A stretch of DNA of 57,736 nt from assembly GCA_003165195.1 (NCBI GenBank), contig PLSP01000108.1:58279-116014 (forward strand), written 5' to 3'. This stretch comes from Candidatus Bathyarchaeota archaeon. Lineage in GTDB: Archaea > Thermoproteota > Bathyarchaeia > Bathyarchaeales > Bathycorpusculaceae. Shown here one piece after another: positions 1-9,070 of the stretch (positions are counted from its first letter, which is position 1; every line of letters begins with the position of its first letter). The notes beneath the pieces are model-generated. The model did not search any database, was not told the DNA's origin, and saw only the letters and a list, made by a program, of their open reading frames with translations. The translations under genes were made by a program, and so were the position numbers.

Positions 1-227
1 CCTTGAGTACCTTTTACACCCCAAAGGTTAATGTATATTGTCTTGATTCCAACTTTCTCGAGCTTAACATTTGTTGCCTTGATAAGACTTGTTTTGCCAA
101 CCATTCTGGGTCCAAGCAGTGCAACCCATCTTTTTGCGTTTAAAAGTCTGGTTAATTCTTCAATTTCTTTTTCTCTTCCGAATAATTCTTTAGGTGATTC
201 TTTCGGGCTTAGGCTAAACAGCGACAT
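1..227 (-). CDS. STAND/AAA-type archaeal ATPase, N-terminal part (cut by window edge)
   Basis: About 75 codons read leftward from an ATG at 227 and run off the window. Residues 15-20 carry the LFGREKEIEEL stretch that opens archaeal STAND-type ATPases, and GPRMVGKTSLI near residue 40 is a Walker A P-loop. Such proteins use an ATPase domain followed by a variable C-terminal domain, often in mobile or defence settings; the C-terminus lies outside, so the role is unknown. A tandem 17-bp repeat sits directly upstream and may be its operator. The P-loop is seen; the family is inferred from motif order. Confidence 0.8.
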   Translation of the reverse strand, partial: MSLFSLSPKESPKELFGREKEIEELTRLLNAKRWVALLGPRMVGKTSLIKATNVKLEKVGIKTIYINLWGVKGTQ

Positions 228-230
228 AAA

Positions 231-264
231 CTTAACCTACTTAAGTACTTAACCTACTTAAGTA
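231..264. repeat. Tandem 17-bp direct repeat, candidate operator
   Basis: Two exact 17-bp copies (cttaacctacttaagta) abut each other. Each contains the self-complementary core tacttaagta. They end four bases upstream of the ATPase start codon at 227, so a repressor bound there could cover the transcription start. This is a positional inference. Confidence 0.55.
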
Positions 265-479
265 AAATATAAAATTACCGACCACCACCATAGCAAATAA
301 CTGAACTCTTGCTAAGGACATAGGAATTAGAGCCCAAACGCCGACGATTCAAGTTCGACTCGCTTCTCATTCATCGCCCAAAAAACTTTGTAATGACCAA
401 TTCGCGAGACTAAAAAGATTGGCTTAACAAACAAAAGTTCATATGTTTAAATTGGTTTCTATGTTCTAGCAGCGATCTT

Positions 480-1133
480 ATGTTCATTTTTTTCGCCTCA
501 TTTTTTCTTGTCAACGAGGAGTTAATCAAAATTTGTCAGAATTCAATAGTAGCGATTCCTCAAGCAGCAGCTGTTCTTACTCTTTCAGGCTTGATTCAGG
601 TATTGAGTGCATTAAGTTCGATTGCTGTAATCCTTGGAGTTGTATTCATTGTAGTTCAACTTCGACAGAACGCTAAGTTGATTGATTTGAATACGAAGTT
701 AACGGAGGCAACTTTTCGGGATGTAAAATCGAATATATCCTTTGAAATATTAGAGAAGTTGACTGACGAGTCATTCGCTAGGCGCAGAAGCTTCATGTGG
801 CAGACAGTAAAGAAGTACCAAGCTGCTGACTGGAAAGACTTTGACGACAGCATTGACGACTTTGAGATACGAAACTTTGCATTCATGTACGACCTCTTCG
901 GCGAATTGGCAAAAGATGGCTTAATAGAACTTGAGACGATGGCTAAAACATTCAAGTTCCTTGTGGCATTAGATTGGGAAGCATTCGAACCAGCTGCAAA
1001 ACATATGATGAAACGTTATAACCTCAAGCAAAATGAGATGTTCTCAAATTTCCAATGGCTTGCTAAAGAAACAGAAAGACTATTAAAGCAAAAAGGAAGC
1101 CATTTTCCGCCAATTACACATCGTGAGGACTAA
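480..1133 (+). CDS. Single-helix membrane protein, DUF4760-like
   Basis: This 217-residue protein has a hydrophobic N-terminal third (about residues 25-62) giving one or two membrane segments, followed by a charged helical cytoplasmic domain. The stretch FEIRNFAFMYDLFGELAKDG near residue 120 resembles the DUF4760 family, for which no function is established. The exact start is uncertain: the first ATG gives an atypical leader and the reading frame has no clear Shine-Dalgarno. It stands alone between the truncated ATPase and a small minus-strand ORF. A second membrane protein of loosely similar layout lies at 51619-52275. Confidence 0.65.
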   Translation: MFIFFASFFLVNEELIKICQNSIVAIPQAAAVLTLSGLIQVLSALSSIAVILGVVFIVVQLRQNAKLIDLNTKLTEATFRDVKSNISFEILEKLTDESFARRRSFMWQTVKKYQAADWKDFDDSIDDFEIRNFAFMYDLFGELAKDGLIELETMAKTFKFLVALDWEAFEPAAKHMMKRYNLKQNEMFSNFQWLAKETERLLKQKGSHFPPITHRED

Positions 1134-1292
1134 GTTTAACGCTGCTGCTTTTTTTACTTGTTGGCATTAAACCGTGAATCATGACTTGCTTAAAATCTAA
1201 ATTTATGATTTGTTTTACAATTTGAAGGTCGGCTCGGTGCTCCCGGCTCGGCCCAAGCTCACTAAATGGAAGAACTTTTGTTACTTGGAGTT

Positions 1293-1475
1293 TTAGTTGC
1301 TGCTTGTTTGGATAACTGCTGTGCGTAGCGCCTTAGCAGTTTTTATTAGTGTGGTGACTTGTTTTTGTGTTAAGCCTTTGATTTTGTGTTTTTCTAGTCG
1401 TTTGATGTATTTGTCTAATGCTTCGGCTGCTTTGTAGCCGCATAAGATATTTTCGTCACATATGTTGGTCATCAT
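1293..1475 (-). CDS. Small hypothetical protein
   Basis: A 60-residue, Lys-rich helical protein (ending KTAKALRTAVIQTSSN) with no recognised family. The frame extends to an ATG at 1541, but the ATG at 1475 is preceded by a GAGG-type ribosome site at suitable distance and is preferred. A TATA-like TTTTATATTG lies about 130 bases upstream (near 1610), behind a 7-bp inverted repeat at 1632-1652. The protein may be real, but evidence is only the open frame and these signals. Confidence 0.4.
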   Translation of the reverse strand: MMTNICDENILCGYKAAEALDKYIKRLEKHKIKGLTQKQVTTLIKTAKALRTAVIQTSSN

Positions 1476-1631
1476 TATCTGAGCCTCATAACAGTATATG
1501 CTAAACAGAGTCATAACTTTTTCAAATGATAAACAGAACAACTGTTGTACACCTCACATAGATTCATACAAACAAAGATAGCATTTTTATGCCGCACACC
1601 CAGCGGATTTTCAATATAAAACTCAAAGTTG

Positions 1632-1652
1632 GTTGTAGCAGTGTTCTACAAC
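1632..1652. promoter_or_regulatory. Inverted repeat, 7-bp arms, between hemA and a small ORF
   Basis: gttgtag and ctacaac form perfect arms around a 7-base loop. It lies 3' of hemA and just upstream of a TATA-like sequence for the small ORF ending at 1293. It could be part of the hemA transcript end or a binding site. The remaining 1542-1788 shows no gene. Confidence 0.35.
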
Positions 1653-1788
1653 TCATCCTGACCTTAAATCGTCTTGCTGTTCTATCCTTCAATGCCAGTT
1701 GAGAACAGACTTAACTGTAACTTGCTTATCCACTTACCAATTTCGGCAAACAATTTTTTATGATTTCCACCGAATTAGCTTCTACAAA

Positions 1789-3063
1789 TTATTTAATTTT
1801 GAAAAGATTCGTTGCAGCCTCAACTAGTTCAGTGTCGCCATCTGCCGCTGCTCGGCGAAAATTCTCGACAACAGATAAAAACGTCTGCTTGAGCAAAATG
1901 CTAGATAAGTCACTGACGACTTTTCTTTGTCGCTCATTCAACTCGCCCATCATGCTCAGAGCTTCAGCAAGTTCCCTTTGGCGGGTACATTCAACTTGAG
2001 AAAGCAACGTTGAAATTATTTCGTTAACAGAATCCGCTTTGACAGCGCGTTCAAGCGATTTTAGTTCCTGGTCTACAATTTTGAAAGCTTCTTGCACGCT
2101 TTTCTGGCGCTCCTCTTTGTTGTGTTCGGCAAGCGACGTTAAGTCGTCGATGTTGTAGAGCTTAACATGGGGCAGCTGGTCTAGGATTTCTTCAACGTTT
2201 CTCGGGTTTGAAATGTCTATTACAACTAGATCGTTTTTGTTTTGGCGTGCGGGCAGCAACCAGGAAACCAATTCTTTTGTTAACAGGTAATGCGGGGCGT
2301 TAGTTGAGCAGAAAACCACGTCAGCATCCACAAGCGCCTCACCTAACTTGTCAAACATAACGGCTCTACCGCCCAGTTCCTCAGCTAAACGCAATGCACG
2401 TTCATAGGTTCTGTTTGCAATGAATATTGGGTTTAGGCAGCGCCGTGCCATGGCTTTGGCAACAAGCGTGCCGGTTTCGCCTGCGCCTAGGATAAGGATT
2501 TTCTTTTCGTTTAGAGTGCCAAGCAAGTTTTCAGCGAGCTCCACAGCAGCTGAGCCGACAGAGACAGCTCCTTTGCCGATTCCCGTTTCGCGCCTCACAC
2601 GTCTTCCTGCGTTTACAGCACGGTTAAACAGTAGGCTGAGAACTGGGCCAGCGGCGTTTGCTTTTTTGGCTTCCAAGTAAGCATTCCACACTTGGTTTAT
2701 AACTTGGTCTTCGCCTACAACCATGGATTCTAAGCCTGAGGTAACCCGCAGCAAATGTGATAGTGCTTCACGGTTAACGGAGTACTCAACTGCTTTGCAT
2801 GCCTCTGATATGTGGCCTGATGCACGGTTCTCCAAATACTCTACAGCGGCTTTTACTGTTCTATCCCCATGTTCGCTCACAAGATAAAGTTCAATTCGGT
2901 TGCAGGTTTGGATAAGCACTGATTCCTGAACTTCGTCGAGCAACCGCACTTGATCATATGCGTTAGTTTTGTCTTTAAAAGACACCGCCTCTAAGAGCGG
3001 CACATGCGCCGTCTTATGTGTAATCCTCACGTTCACTATGTCGGCTGTCTTAGGAAAATGCAT
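1789..3063 (-). CDS. hemA: Glutamyl-tRNA reductase
   Basis: GluTR reduces the glutamate of Glu-tRNA(Glu) to glutamate-1-semialdehyde with NADPH, the first committed step of C5 tetrapyrrole synthesis. The catalytic cysteine is in IQTCNRIELYLV (Cys54 from the chosen start), and the nucleotide-binding domain has the glycine-rich GAGETG near residue 190. At 424 residues it is full length, with the helical dimerisation domain at the C-terminus. The start at 3063 (MHFPKTADIV) is preferred to 3090 because it matches the usual N-terminus. It overlaps the preceding regulator gene by 14 bases, so the two are probably co-transcribed and coupled. No other heme gene is in the window. Confidence 0.95.
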   Translation of the reverse strand: MHFPKTADIVNVRITHKTAHVPLLEAVSFKDKTNAYDQVRLLDEVQESVLIQTCNRIELYLVSEHGDRTVKAAVEYLENRASGHISEACKAVEYSVNREALSHLLRVTSGLESMVVGEDQVINQVWNAYLEAKKANAAGPVLSLLFNRAVNAGRRVRRETGIGKGAVSVGSAAVELAENLLGTLNEKKILILGAGETGTLVAKAMARRCLNPIFIANRTYERALRLAEELGGRAVMFDKLGEALVDADVVFCSTNAPHYLLTKELVSWLLPARQNKNDLVVIDISNPRNVEEILDQLPHVKLYNIDDLTSLAEHNKEERQKSVQEAFKIVDQELKSLERAVKADSVNEIISTLLSQVECTRQRELAEALSMMGELNERQRKVVSDLSSILLKQTFLSVVENFRRAAADGDTELVEAATNLFKIK

Positions 3064-4030
3064 TAGGCACCACTCCGTGGTTGGTCGCAACTTCCCTGTT
3101 TTGTGTCACTTGCTGGGAGGAATTCCATGTGTCCTCAACAATTCTCTCGAGTTCTTGAAGGACCAAAGCCAATTTTGTGCCTTTGCAGGTTAAATGGTAG
3201 GTTTTCGGTGTTTTTCTCGTGAACACCAGTTTCTTCCCTTTTAGTCCCCGTAGATACTTGTAGACAATTCGCATGGCGAACCCAGTTTTGTCTGCGAGCG
3301 CTCCAGCGGAAATTCCTTCAAATGTAACTATATCGTAAATTTTGCGTTCGGTAACTGTGAAGGTATCCTTAGTTGGGTCCCGTTTGGATTTGAAGAAGAA
3401 CACGTAGTCTCTGGTTTTGGGGGTTTTAATCAAGCCAGCAGATCGAAGGCGTTTGAGTGTTCTTGAAACGGTTTTTGGCTCGATGAGCGCTTCGATTTCT
3501 TTAAAAGTTTTAGATCCAGAAATCATGGATTGCAAAAGGGTCTCTTCGTAACATTCGGTGTGTGCAGGAAGTTTTTCGGCGAACTGTGGGAAGCAACCGA
3601 GATTGGCAATTACGCGTGTGCCAAATCGGGTGGCATAGTATTTGTCTTGCGTTTCAGATGCCAGACCCACTATCAGCAGGGGGCGCAAGTATTCTTTGAA
3701 TAGGGTGTCTTGACTATGGCTATGCCCAGCTTTCTTTAGCTCCTGTTGAAGCTGACTTACAGAGTATCTACCATTCACAGTTGCTTGCAGGATGCGAAGT
3801 CTTGTCCCGTTTTTTAATACGTTGAAAAGCTCTCGTATGTAGTCGGGGTTGTTCATAGCTTCTCCGAGGCGTAGCAACTCGTTTTTGATCTTGTAAACTT
3901 GACATCGGTTTATGCATTCCAGCGGGGTTATTGGAGCGCAGCTTTGGCATTTTTTCTCAAGCGACTTTAATGTTTCAGATAGGTCGCGGTTGTTTTCTGT
4001 CTTCCGAATAGGTGACAGGACAGTGATCAT
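3050..4030 (-). CDS. Double winged-helix regulator with Cys-rich N-terminus
   Basis: 326 residues. Residues 28-43 carry four cysteines (CQSC, then C and C in the next dozen residues), a possible metal, Fe-S or heme site. Two winged-helix segments follow: one around residues 65-130 (IRELFNVLKNGTRLRILQ) and one around 225-300 (FTVTERKIYDIVTFEGISAG). The gene runs directly into hemA with a 14-base overlap, so it probably regulates tetrapyrrole synthesis in response to heme, iron or redox. The DNA-binding folds are seen as motifs; the ligand and target are inference. A 22-bp inverted repeat at 4174-4195 is a candidate site for it. Confidence 0.75.
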   Translation of the reverse strand: MITVLSPIRKTENNRDLSETLKSLEKKCQSCAPITPLECINRCQVYKIKNELLRLGEAMNNPDYIRELFNVLKNGTRLRILQATVNGRYSVSQLQQELKKAGHSHSQDTLFKEYLRPLLIVGLASETQDKYYATRFGTRVIANLGCFPQFAEKLPAHTECYEETLLQSMISGSKTFKEIEALIEPKTVSRTLKRLRSAGLIKTPKTRDYVFFFKSKRDPTKDTFTVTERKIYDIVTFEGISAGALADKTGFAMRIVYKYLRGLKGKKLVFTRKTPKTYHLTCKGTKLALVLQELERIVEDTWNSSQQVTQNREVATNHGVVPNAFS

Positions 4031-4154
4031 AGTTTATCCTCCGCAAGGCTTTTGCCAGTATAGAGGAAGGAACTAAAGACGATGCGTTTGCCCATCATGC
4101 TTCCCTCGCCTTCACTCTGATTTTTGCGGTAAAAAGGATTCTCGTAAAGGAATG

Positions 4155-4195
4155 TTGACTAAAACAGTTTTTTTTAGTCAAGAAATCTTGACTAA
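4155..4195. promoter_or_regulatory. Candidate operator: 10-bp-arm inverted repeat plus a third half-site
   Basis: ttagtcaaga / tcttgactaa (4174-4183 and 4186-4195) form perfect 10-bp arms around two bases, and another ttgactaa half-site lies at 4155-4162. The site is about 125-165 bases upstream of the Cys-rich regulator. Read on the minus strand the hairpin is followed by A's rather than T's, so it does not look like a terminator of the HAD gene ending at 4288. Confidence 0.55.
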
Positions 4196-4287
4196 CGGTT
4201 TTGAACTGTTTTTGGGGTTTTTTTGCAGAGTTTGTTTAGGGAAGTTGTGGCTTTTTGAGGCTAACGGCCTGGTTGTGGAGCTGCCCG

Positions 4288-4884
4288 TTAAATTTGGTTT
4301 GTTGATGCAAGTTTGAGGATCTTGTTCCATGTTTCTTTGGTTTCTTTTTGATTCTGCGTTCTTTTGAAGAAAAAGCACGATGTCCCCAGTGACTGGCAGC
4401 TGCTTATGTTTCGTTTTGCATCATCTACAAGCAGAATTTGGCTAGGGCTGAGGTTTGTTTGTTTTGAAATGAATTGGATTTGGGCTGTTTTGCTTGGGCA
4501 GTCAAGACGGGTGATTATGGCAGTGAAGTATTTGGCGAGGTTATGTTTCTCTAGAAAAGTCTTTATGGGTTTTAGGCTTTGCATTGAGACAATGTAGGTT
4601 GGAACCTGCTTTTGTTGTAACGATTTAAGGAAATCTTCTATGTACGGTTTAGGCTGGGCTGTTGCCACGGCGCAAAGTTCGATTGCTTCCATTTCAGCGC
4701 TGACTTTCTGGAAACTGGGAGTGGCGTGGTTGTTTTCATAGAAGGTTAGAAGGCTCTTTATCTCGAACCCCGCTATTTTGCTTGCTTGGCGCAAAGCTGC
4801 ATTCCAGTTGACATCAAGGTTGGCTATTACGCCGTCAAAGTCAAGAGCCACCGCTTTAACTTGCAGGTTTACACTATTTGCCAT
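4288..4884 (-). CDS. HAD-superfamily hydrolase
   Basis: 198 residues with HAD motif I DFDGVIANLD near residue 15, motif II serine in YIVSMQS near residue 100, and the motif III/IV region LLVDDAKRN near residue 152. These are the aspartate-nucleophile phosphatases and phosphoglycolate-type enzymes; the substrate cannot be read from the sequence. It overlaps the ATP-grasp gene by 16 bases and is the last gene of a three-gene cassette, so its substrate is probably the product or precursor of that cassette. Confidence 0.8.
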   Translation of the reverse strand: MANSVNLQVKAVALDFDGVIANLDVNWNAALRQASKIAGFEIKSLLTFYENNHATPSFQKVSAEMEAIELCAVATAQPKPYIEDFLKSLQQKQVPTYIVSMQSLKPIKTFLEKHNLAKYFTAIITRLDCPSKTAQIQFISKQTNLSPSQILLVDDAKRNISSCQSLGTSCFFFKRTQNQKETKETWNKILKLASTNQI

Positions 4885-5957
4885 GTTTTGTCCTCATTTT
4901 CAAGGATTACGCCAGCGTCCAGTTGCCTTACCAAATAGTAGCCGGCTGGGAATAGGTCAAAGTTGGGCAACTCAGCGTCTGTTTTTTCCTCTAACGCCAA
5001 GGTGAGGTACTGGCTGGTTAGGTTCAGCTCGGGCTTGCCAAGTGCCTTGGCGAAAGCGTAGCCCCAAAGCGGCGCCGTCGTGTGCCATTTCCCATCAACC
5101 TCAGTTACCACACAGTTGCCCTCGGCGTCTTCTTTGATGTCAGTTGAGAAGAACCCATTGGGCTGTGGATCTAAGGCTTTGACAGCGTCCACACCAATAC
5201 GGGTTACCTTCTCGTCGATAAGAGTTCTGGCTATGGTCGGGGTGCCTGTAATGCCCGAGAGCGAAATATGCTTCAAGAAATATTCAAGGCGTTCCCGACA
5301 GTAAGAGGTGACAAGCTTCCCCTTATACCACAAAGAGTCAAAAGCCAAATCGCGACCAGGCAAGTACTCCTGAACAAGAAAGTCAGCCACAGCAGCCCGA
5401 CCCTGAAGCCTATTTAGCTCAACCCAATGCTTAGCCTCCTCAACGTTGTTAACCTTCAAGCCGAGCCGCCCCCCTGCGCCTCGTCTTGCCCGAATCCAAA
5501 GAGGCTTCCCAAGCTCAGAGAAAGCCCGCTCAACGTCCTCAAAAGAGGTTACACTAACGGTTTTTGGTACTCTAACTTGAGCTTCTGCAAGCATATCGTG
5601 GATTGTAAGCTTGTCAGGCATTATCGAATCGGGGTTGGGCAAATACGTTTTTACTTTTGCCTTCGCGAAAACGGATAGGTTTTGCATGACTATTCTTGCT
5701 TCGCTGCTTGGGTGAGGGTGCAGGAAGTCAATTTTGTATTTGCTGATTAGTTTAAGCAGTAGCGGTGTGAAGTCTGGGTCATCGTGTCTGGGTGAAACAA
5801 CGCGTATGTCGGAGTCTGGGAATTTTAGGTAATGGGGATTGTGGTCAGTGGATACTATAAACATCGGTTTGCCGCGTTGCTTCTCAGCCAATCTGAGTGC
5901 ACGGATAAAGTTGATTCCGCCTGATCCGCCTGAACCTGTTACCAAGATGTTTGTCAA
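4869..5957 (-). CDS. ATP-grasp ligase, carbamoyl-phosphate-synthase-like fold
   Basis: 362 residues. The N-terminus MTNILVTGSGGSGGINFIRAL is a Rossmann-like pre-ATP-grasp domain; an ATP-grasp core follows with the glycine-rich RRGAGGRLGLKV loop near residue 160, VQEYLPGRDLAFDSL near 195, and the metal-binding FSTDI...VTEVDGK segment near 270-290. Such enzymes form amide or similar bonds through acyl-phosphates. The start is a TTG whose TTGA overlaps the stop of the deacetylase, so translation is coupled. The substrate is unknown; the neighbours suggest modification of an amino sugar or a polysaccharide precursor. Confidence 0.85.
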   Translation of the reverse strand: MTNILVTGSGGSGGINFIRALRLAEKQRGKPMFIVSTDHNPHYLKFPDSDIRVVSPRHDDPDFTPLLLKLISKYKIDFLHPHPSSEARIVMQNLSVFAKAKVKTYLPNPDSIMPDKLTIHDMLAEAQVRVPKTVSVTSFEDVERAFSELGKPLWIRARRGAGGRLGLKVNNVEEAKHWVELNRLQGRAAVADFLVQEYLPGRDLAFDSLWYKGKLVTSYCRERLEYFLKHISLSGITGTPTIARTLIDEKVTRIGVDAVKALDPQPNGFFSTDIKEDAEGNCVVTEVDGKWHTTAPLWGYAFAKALGKPELNLTSQYLTLALEEKTDAELPNFDLFPAGYYLVRQLDAGVILENEDKTWQIV

Positions 5958-6769
5958 GTTTGCTCACTGCTCGCTTTGCTGACTAGTTGATACGCTTCGA
6001 TTCCTTTTAAAAACGTTATACCAGACTTCGCGGCTAGCTGCTTGATCAGCTCCCCGTAGGCTCTGCCACCGCGCATCAACACTGAGTTGTCATGCCAAAG
6101 TAGAGTCAAAATTTGCGCTCCAGCAGCATACAATTCATCTATGTTTTTAATGATGTACGGAATCACTGTTTCTTCGTTTAAACCGGTGTAGGTGAAGAGA
6201 AAGGCATCCATGAAGGTTATGGGAAAAACAACAAGACCGTCTTTAACCAAGTGCCCCGTGTTTTTTGGGTCAACGTTCTTCCTGTCAAACATCAGTGAGG
6301 AGTCGTACTTGAATCCTGCCTGAGTAAGATTGATAAAAGTGCTTTCCAAAACTTTTAGGTAGTGAATGCGGCAACCAAAAATTTGGGCTCCAGCAGCCTG
6401 CTCAACCATCCGTTTTTCTAATATGACTTGCTCAAGAGTGGATGTGTCGTTGGCATGCAAACCCACTTCATATCCGTCTGCAAGAAGCGTTCGCATAGTT
6501 AGCTTGTATTCGTTAACTTCGCAGCCGTTATCATATTTTGGCCTGAAAAGGAAGGTGGATTTTATGCCGAATTGCTCCTCTATCTCCATGACTTTGGCGA
6601 TGCCGTTGTATGGGTTGAAGCCTTTCTCAACAACCTGGTTTATTACCTCAGGCGGGAATCTGCCGCGCCTAGCCAAAACATGCTGTGCTCCAGGACCGTT
6701 GAGTGGCCAATCAACGTCATGGGTTACTATTAACACGTGCTTTGAATCTGGAGGCATAGGTAGTTCCAA
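5954..6769 (-). CDS. Polysaccharide-deacetylase-like protein
   Basis: 271 residues with the NodB-type motif THDVDW near residue 17 (metal-binding aspartates), GLHAN near residue 103, and a late LLWHDNS histidine. There is no signal peptide, so it probably acts in the cytoplasm. It is first in a coupled cassette with the ATP-grasp and HAD genes. A TTG at 6769, following a GGGATG-like ribosome site, is used here; an ATG at 6757 (MPPDSKHVL) is an alternative. The likely reaction is hydrolysis of an N-acyl or formyl group from a small substrate, by analogy with the family. Confidence 0.8.
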   Translation of the reverse strand: MELPMPPDSKHVLIVTHDVDWPLNGPGAQHVLARRGRFPPEVINQVVEKGFNPYNGIAKVMEIEEQFGIKSTFLFRPKYDNGCEVNEYKLTMRTLLADGYEVGLHANDTSTLEQVILEKRMVEQAAGAQIFGCRIHYLKVLESTFINLTQAGFKYDSSLMFDRKNVDPKNTGHLVKDGLVVFPITFMDAFLFTYTGLNEETVIPYIIKNIDELYAAGAQILTLLWHDNSVLMRGGRAYGELIKQLAAKSGITFLKGIEAYQLVSKASSEQT

Positions 6770-6878
6770 GTGGCATCCCTTTGGTTCTACAAAACTGGCA
6801 TAGCTAATAAATAATATGCAACGCTGCGTGAAGCATGCAATAAAGAGATACTAGTATTCGTCAAAAAAATAAGAGGGG

Positions 6879-8153
6879 TTAATGTCGCCGCTTTCTAACC
6901 ATATAGAGGGCAACAGCTATCACGATCACTAGTACTGCAATGATTGCGACGTATGCATAGGTTGGCAATGCGCCTGAACCAACTGAAGTGGTTGCATTTG
7001 TTGTCTGTCCGATTGCGTAAAGGTTGCCGTCGTAGGAGCCGAAGTATGCGATGCCGTTGACTATGGCAGGGGACGAGTAGACATAGCCGCTTGTTTGGAA
7101 GCTCCATTTGAAAGCTCCTGTATTTGCATTGAGGGCATAGGTTTTGTTAGCCAGCGAACATGCGACATAAACGGTATTACCTGCCACTGCTGGGGCAGTT
7201 GTTATTTCGTTACTGGTTGTGTAGTTCCATTCATTTGCGCCTGTTGTGGCATTGAGGGCATAGATATTGTGGTCGAAAGCACCGCCTGTGTAGATTAACC
7301 CGTTAGCAAAAGCAGGAGAGGCTTGGACGCACTGGTCATAGCCAGTTATAACTTTCCATATTAACGCTCCAGTGTCAGCGTTTAGAGCATAGGTGTTGTT
7401 GTCGTAGCTACCGATGTAAACGTTTCCGTCGGCTACTACTGGAGAAGACTCAACGGCACTGCTTGTAGTGTAAGTCCATATTTGGGTGCCTGTTAAAGCG
7501 TCAAGTGCATAAACGGCATGATCATAGGAGCCAAAGTAAACTACGCCGTTGAACACAGCAGGAGCGGAAACAACGTTACCGCAGGTTGTAAAGTTCCAAA
7601 GCGGCATTCCCACGGTGGCATTGAAAGCATAGAGCTTACCGTCGTTTGAGCCTGCATATACTATACCGTTTGAAACGGTTGGAGAACCCTCGGCTTCATC
7701 GCCAGTAACGCATTTCCAAACTAAAGCACCTGTTTGGGCATTCAAAGCATAAAAAGTGTGGTCATCTGACCCGAAATAGACCATTCCATCTGCAACTGCA
7801 GGTGAAGTATAAATTTTTCCGCCTGCTGAGAAATTCCAGAGTTTGGTTCCATCTGTGGCGTTTACTGCGTTTAGATTATTGTTTGAAACGCCGAAATATC
7901 CTTTATCGGAAGATGCAAAGTAGACTACTCCGTTAGCTACGGCTGGCGAGGAAAGCACCCAGCCGTTTGTGTTGTAAGTCCACAATGTCTGGTTTGTGCT
8001 TGGACCATTTGTTGAGGTGTATCCGGTGTGTTGTGGATTACCATGGAACATTGGCCAAGAACCGGTTTGCTGGGCGTTAACTTCAAATGTGAACAAAAAA
8101 GAAGCTGATAGGCAAAGGATTGCTATGGTTATTATGCCGTAAAATTTTTTCAT
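6879..8153 (-). CDS. PQQ-repeat beta-propeller surface protein
   Basis: 424 residues: an N-terminal signal peptide (residues 1-27, ending near VNAQ), then about eight repeats of the type VVYFGSYDHAVYALDALTG (roughly residues 45-385), each with the YALNA(x)TG turn typical of PQQ-like propellers. A C-terminal membrane helix (about 400-418) with the basic tail RKRRH anchors it. The propeller should face outside. No catalytic site is visible; these proteins are usually binding or scaffold proteins. It is monocistronic. Confidence 0.9.
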   Translation of the reverse strand: MKKFYGIITIAILCLSASFLFTFEVNAQQTGSWPMFHGNPQHTGYTSTNGPSTNQTLWTYNTNGWVLSSPAVANGVVYFASSDKGYFGVSNNNLNAVNATDGTKLWNFSAGGKIYTSPAVADGMVYFGSDDHTFYALNAQTGALVWKCVTGDEAEGSPTVSNGIVYAGSNDGKLYAFNATVGMPLWNFTTCGNVVSAPAVFNGVVYFGSYDHAVYALDALTGTQIWTYTTSSAVESSPVVADGNVYIGSYDNNTYALNADTGALIWKVITGYDQCVQASPAFANGLIYTGGAFDHNIYALNATTGANEWNYTTSNEITTAPAVAGNTVYVACSLANKTYALNANTGAFKWSFQTSGYVYSSPAIVNGIAYFGSYDGNLYAIGQTTNATTSVGSGALPTYAYVAIIAVLVIVIAVALYMVRKRRH

Positions 8154-8319
8154 GTTTAACTAACCTAAGATACTATTAATAGTTGTTTTTTCCTCATATG
8201 TATTGCCCCTAAATCATCAGGGTTTTAAGACCACAGGCATTCAGCTGAGCCACAACTAACTTTTTAGGCTAACAAGAAAGTTTAAGAAAAACCTGCAGGT
8301 GACTATCTGTCGGACAAAA

Positions 8320-8727
8320 ATGAAGAAAGTATTCATTGCGGGCCCTATTCTGGGAATGGAAACCGAACAGAGCTACCGCCAAGAAGTCACTTCCATCCTG
8401 ATTAAAGCAGGATTCGAAGTGATTGATCCTTGGCTGCGAGAAAAAGTCCTTTACAAAGGAGACGAGCGGTGCTGGTGGGATAAAGTTCCAACGTTTGATT
8501 TTATCCAGCGGGACCTAAACGACGCCGACCGATGTGACGTAATGGTTGTTTATTTGCCTCGGCTGTCTGCTGGAGCCTGCATGGAACTGTTTTACGCTAA
8601 ACGCCAAGGCAAAAAAATAATTGTCGTGTCGGAAATCGAATGTTTAAGCCCATGGATTATAGCGCATTCAGATGTGGTTGTGAAAAGTTTTGGGCAACTC
8701 GAAGTCGCTTTGAGAAAATTTAGTTAG
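8320..8727 (+). CDS. Nucleoside 2-deoxyribosyltransferase-like protein
   Basis: 135 residues from the ATG at 8320 (MKKVFIAGPI); a GTG at 8299 would add seven residues but spoils the usual N-terminus. KVFIAGPI, the D-D-CDVMVVYLPRLSAGACMELFYA stretch and KKIIVVSE match the nucleoside deoxyribosyltransferase/Rossmannoid family, which cleaves or transfers N-glycosidic bonds. The GACMEL glutamate sits where the catalytic Glu is expected. It has no operon partner. Confidence 0.8.
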   Translation: MKKVFIAGPILGMETEQSYRQEVTSILIKAGFEVIDPWLREKVLYKGDERCWWDKVPTFDFIQRDLNDADRCDVMVVYLPRLSAGACMELFYAKRQGKKIIVVSEIECLSPWIIAHSDVVVKSFGQLEVALRKFS

Positions 8728-9070
8728 TGATTGGTTCCATTCAGACCGTTATTTTCTGGCAGCCTGCAGAAATCACATATTTTTAAATTCAATCAAAGGT
8801 TCAACATACTTGTTTTAAGGCAGCCTATTGGAGATGTTTTTTGTCAGGCAGCGTTCTAGTAAAGATTCTAGCTTAACTGTGCCTGAGCCCGAAATAACTA
8901 AGGATAAAAAACATCGTTGTTCACTTGATCAAGCAGTCTATGATAACCGAGAGGATAATAATGTATAATGCAAAGAACAGCATGGTGTGATGTAGATTCA
9001 AAAAAATAAAGGCTAACTTTGCCTTCTGGTTTTTATTACTTTGGATTTTGAAAAATTGATTAGCGCTTGT

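Noticed and set aside
320-375. tRNA-like stretch with a ttcaagt loop and cgccca end
   Set aside because: The T-stem has a mismatch and no acceptor partner or anticodon arm can be built in the 80 bases upstream.
1220-1260. GC-rich island with repeated cggctcgg, possible ncRNA
   Set aside because: The repeats are direct, not inverted; no stable fold or promoter is evident.
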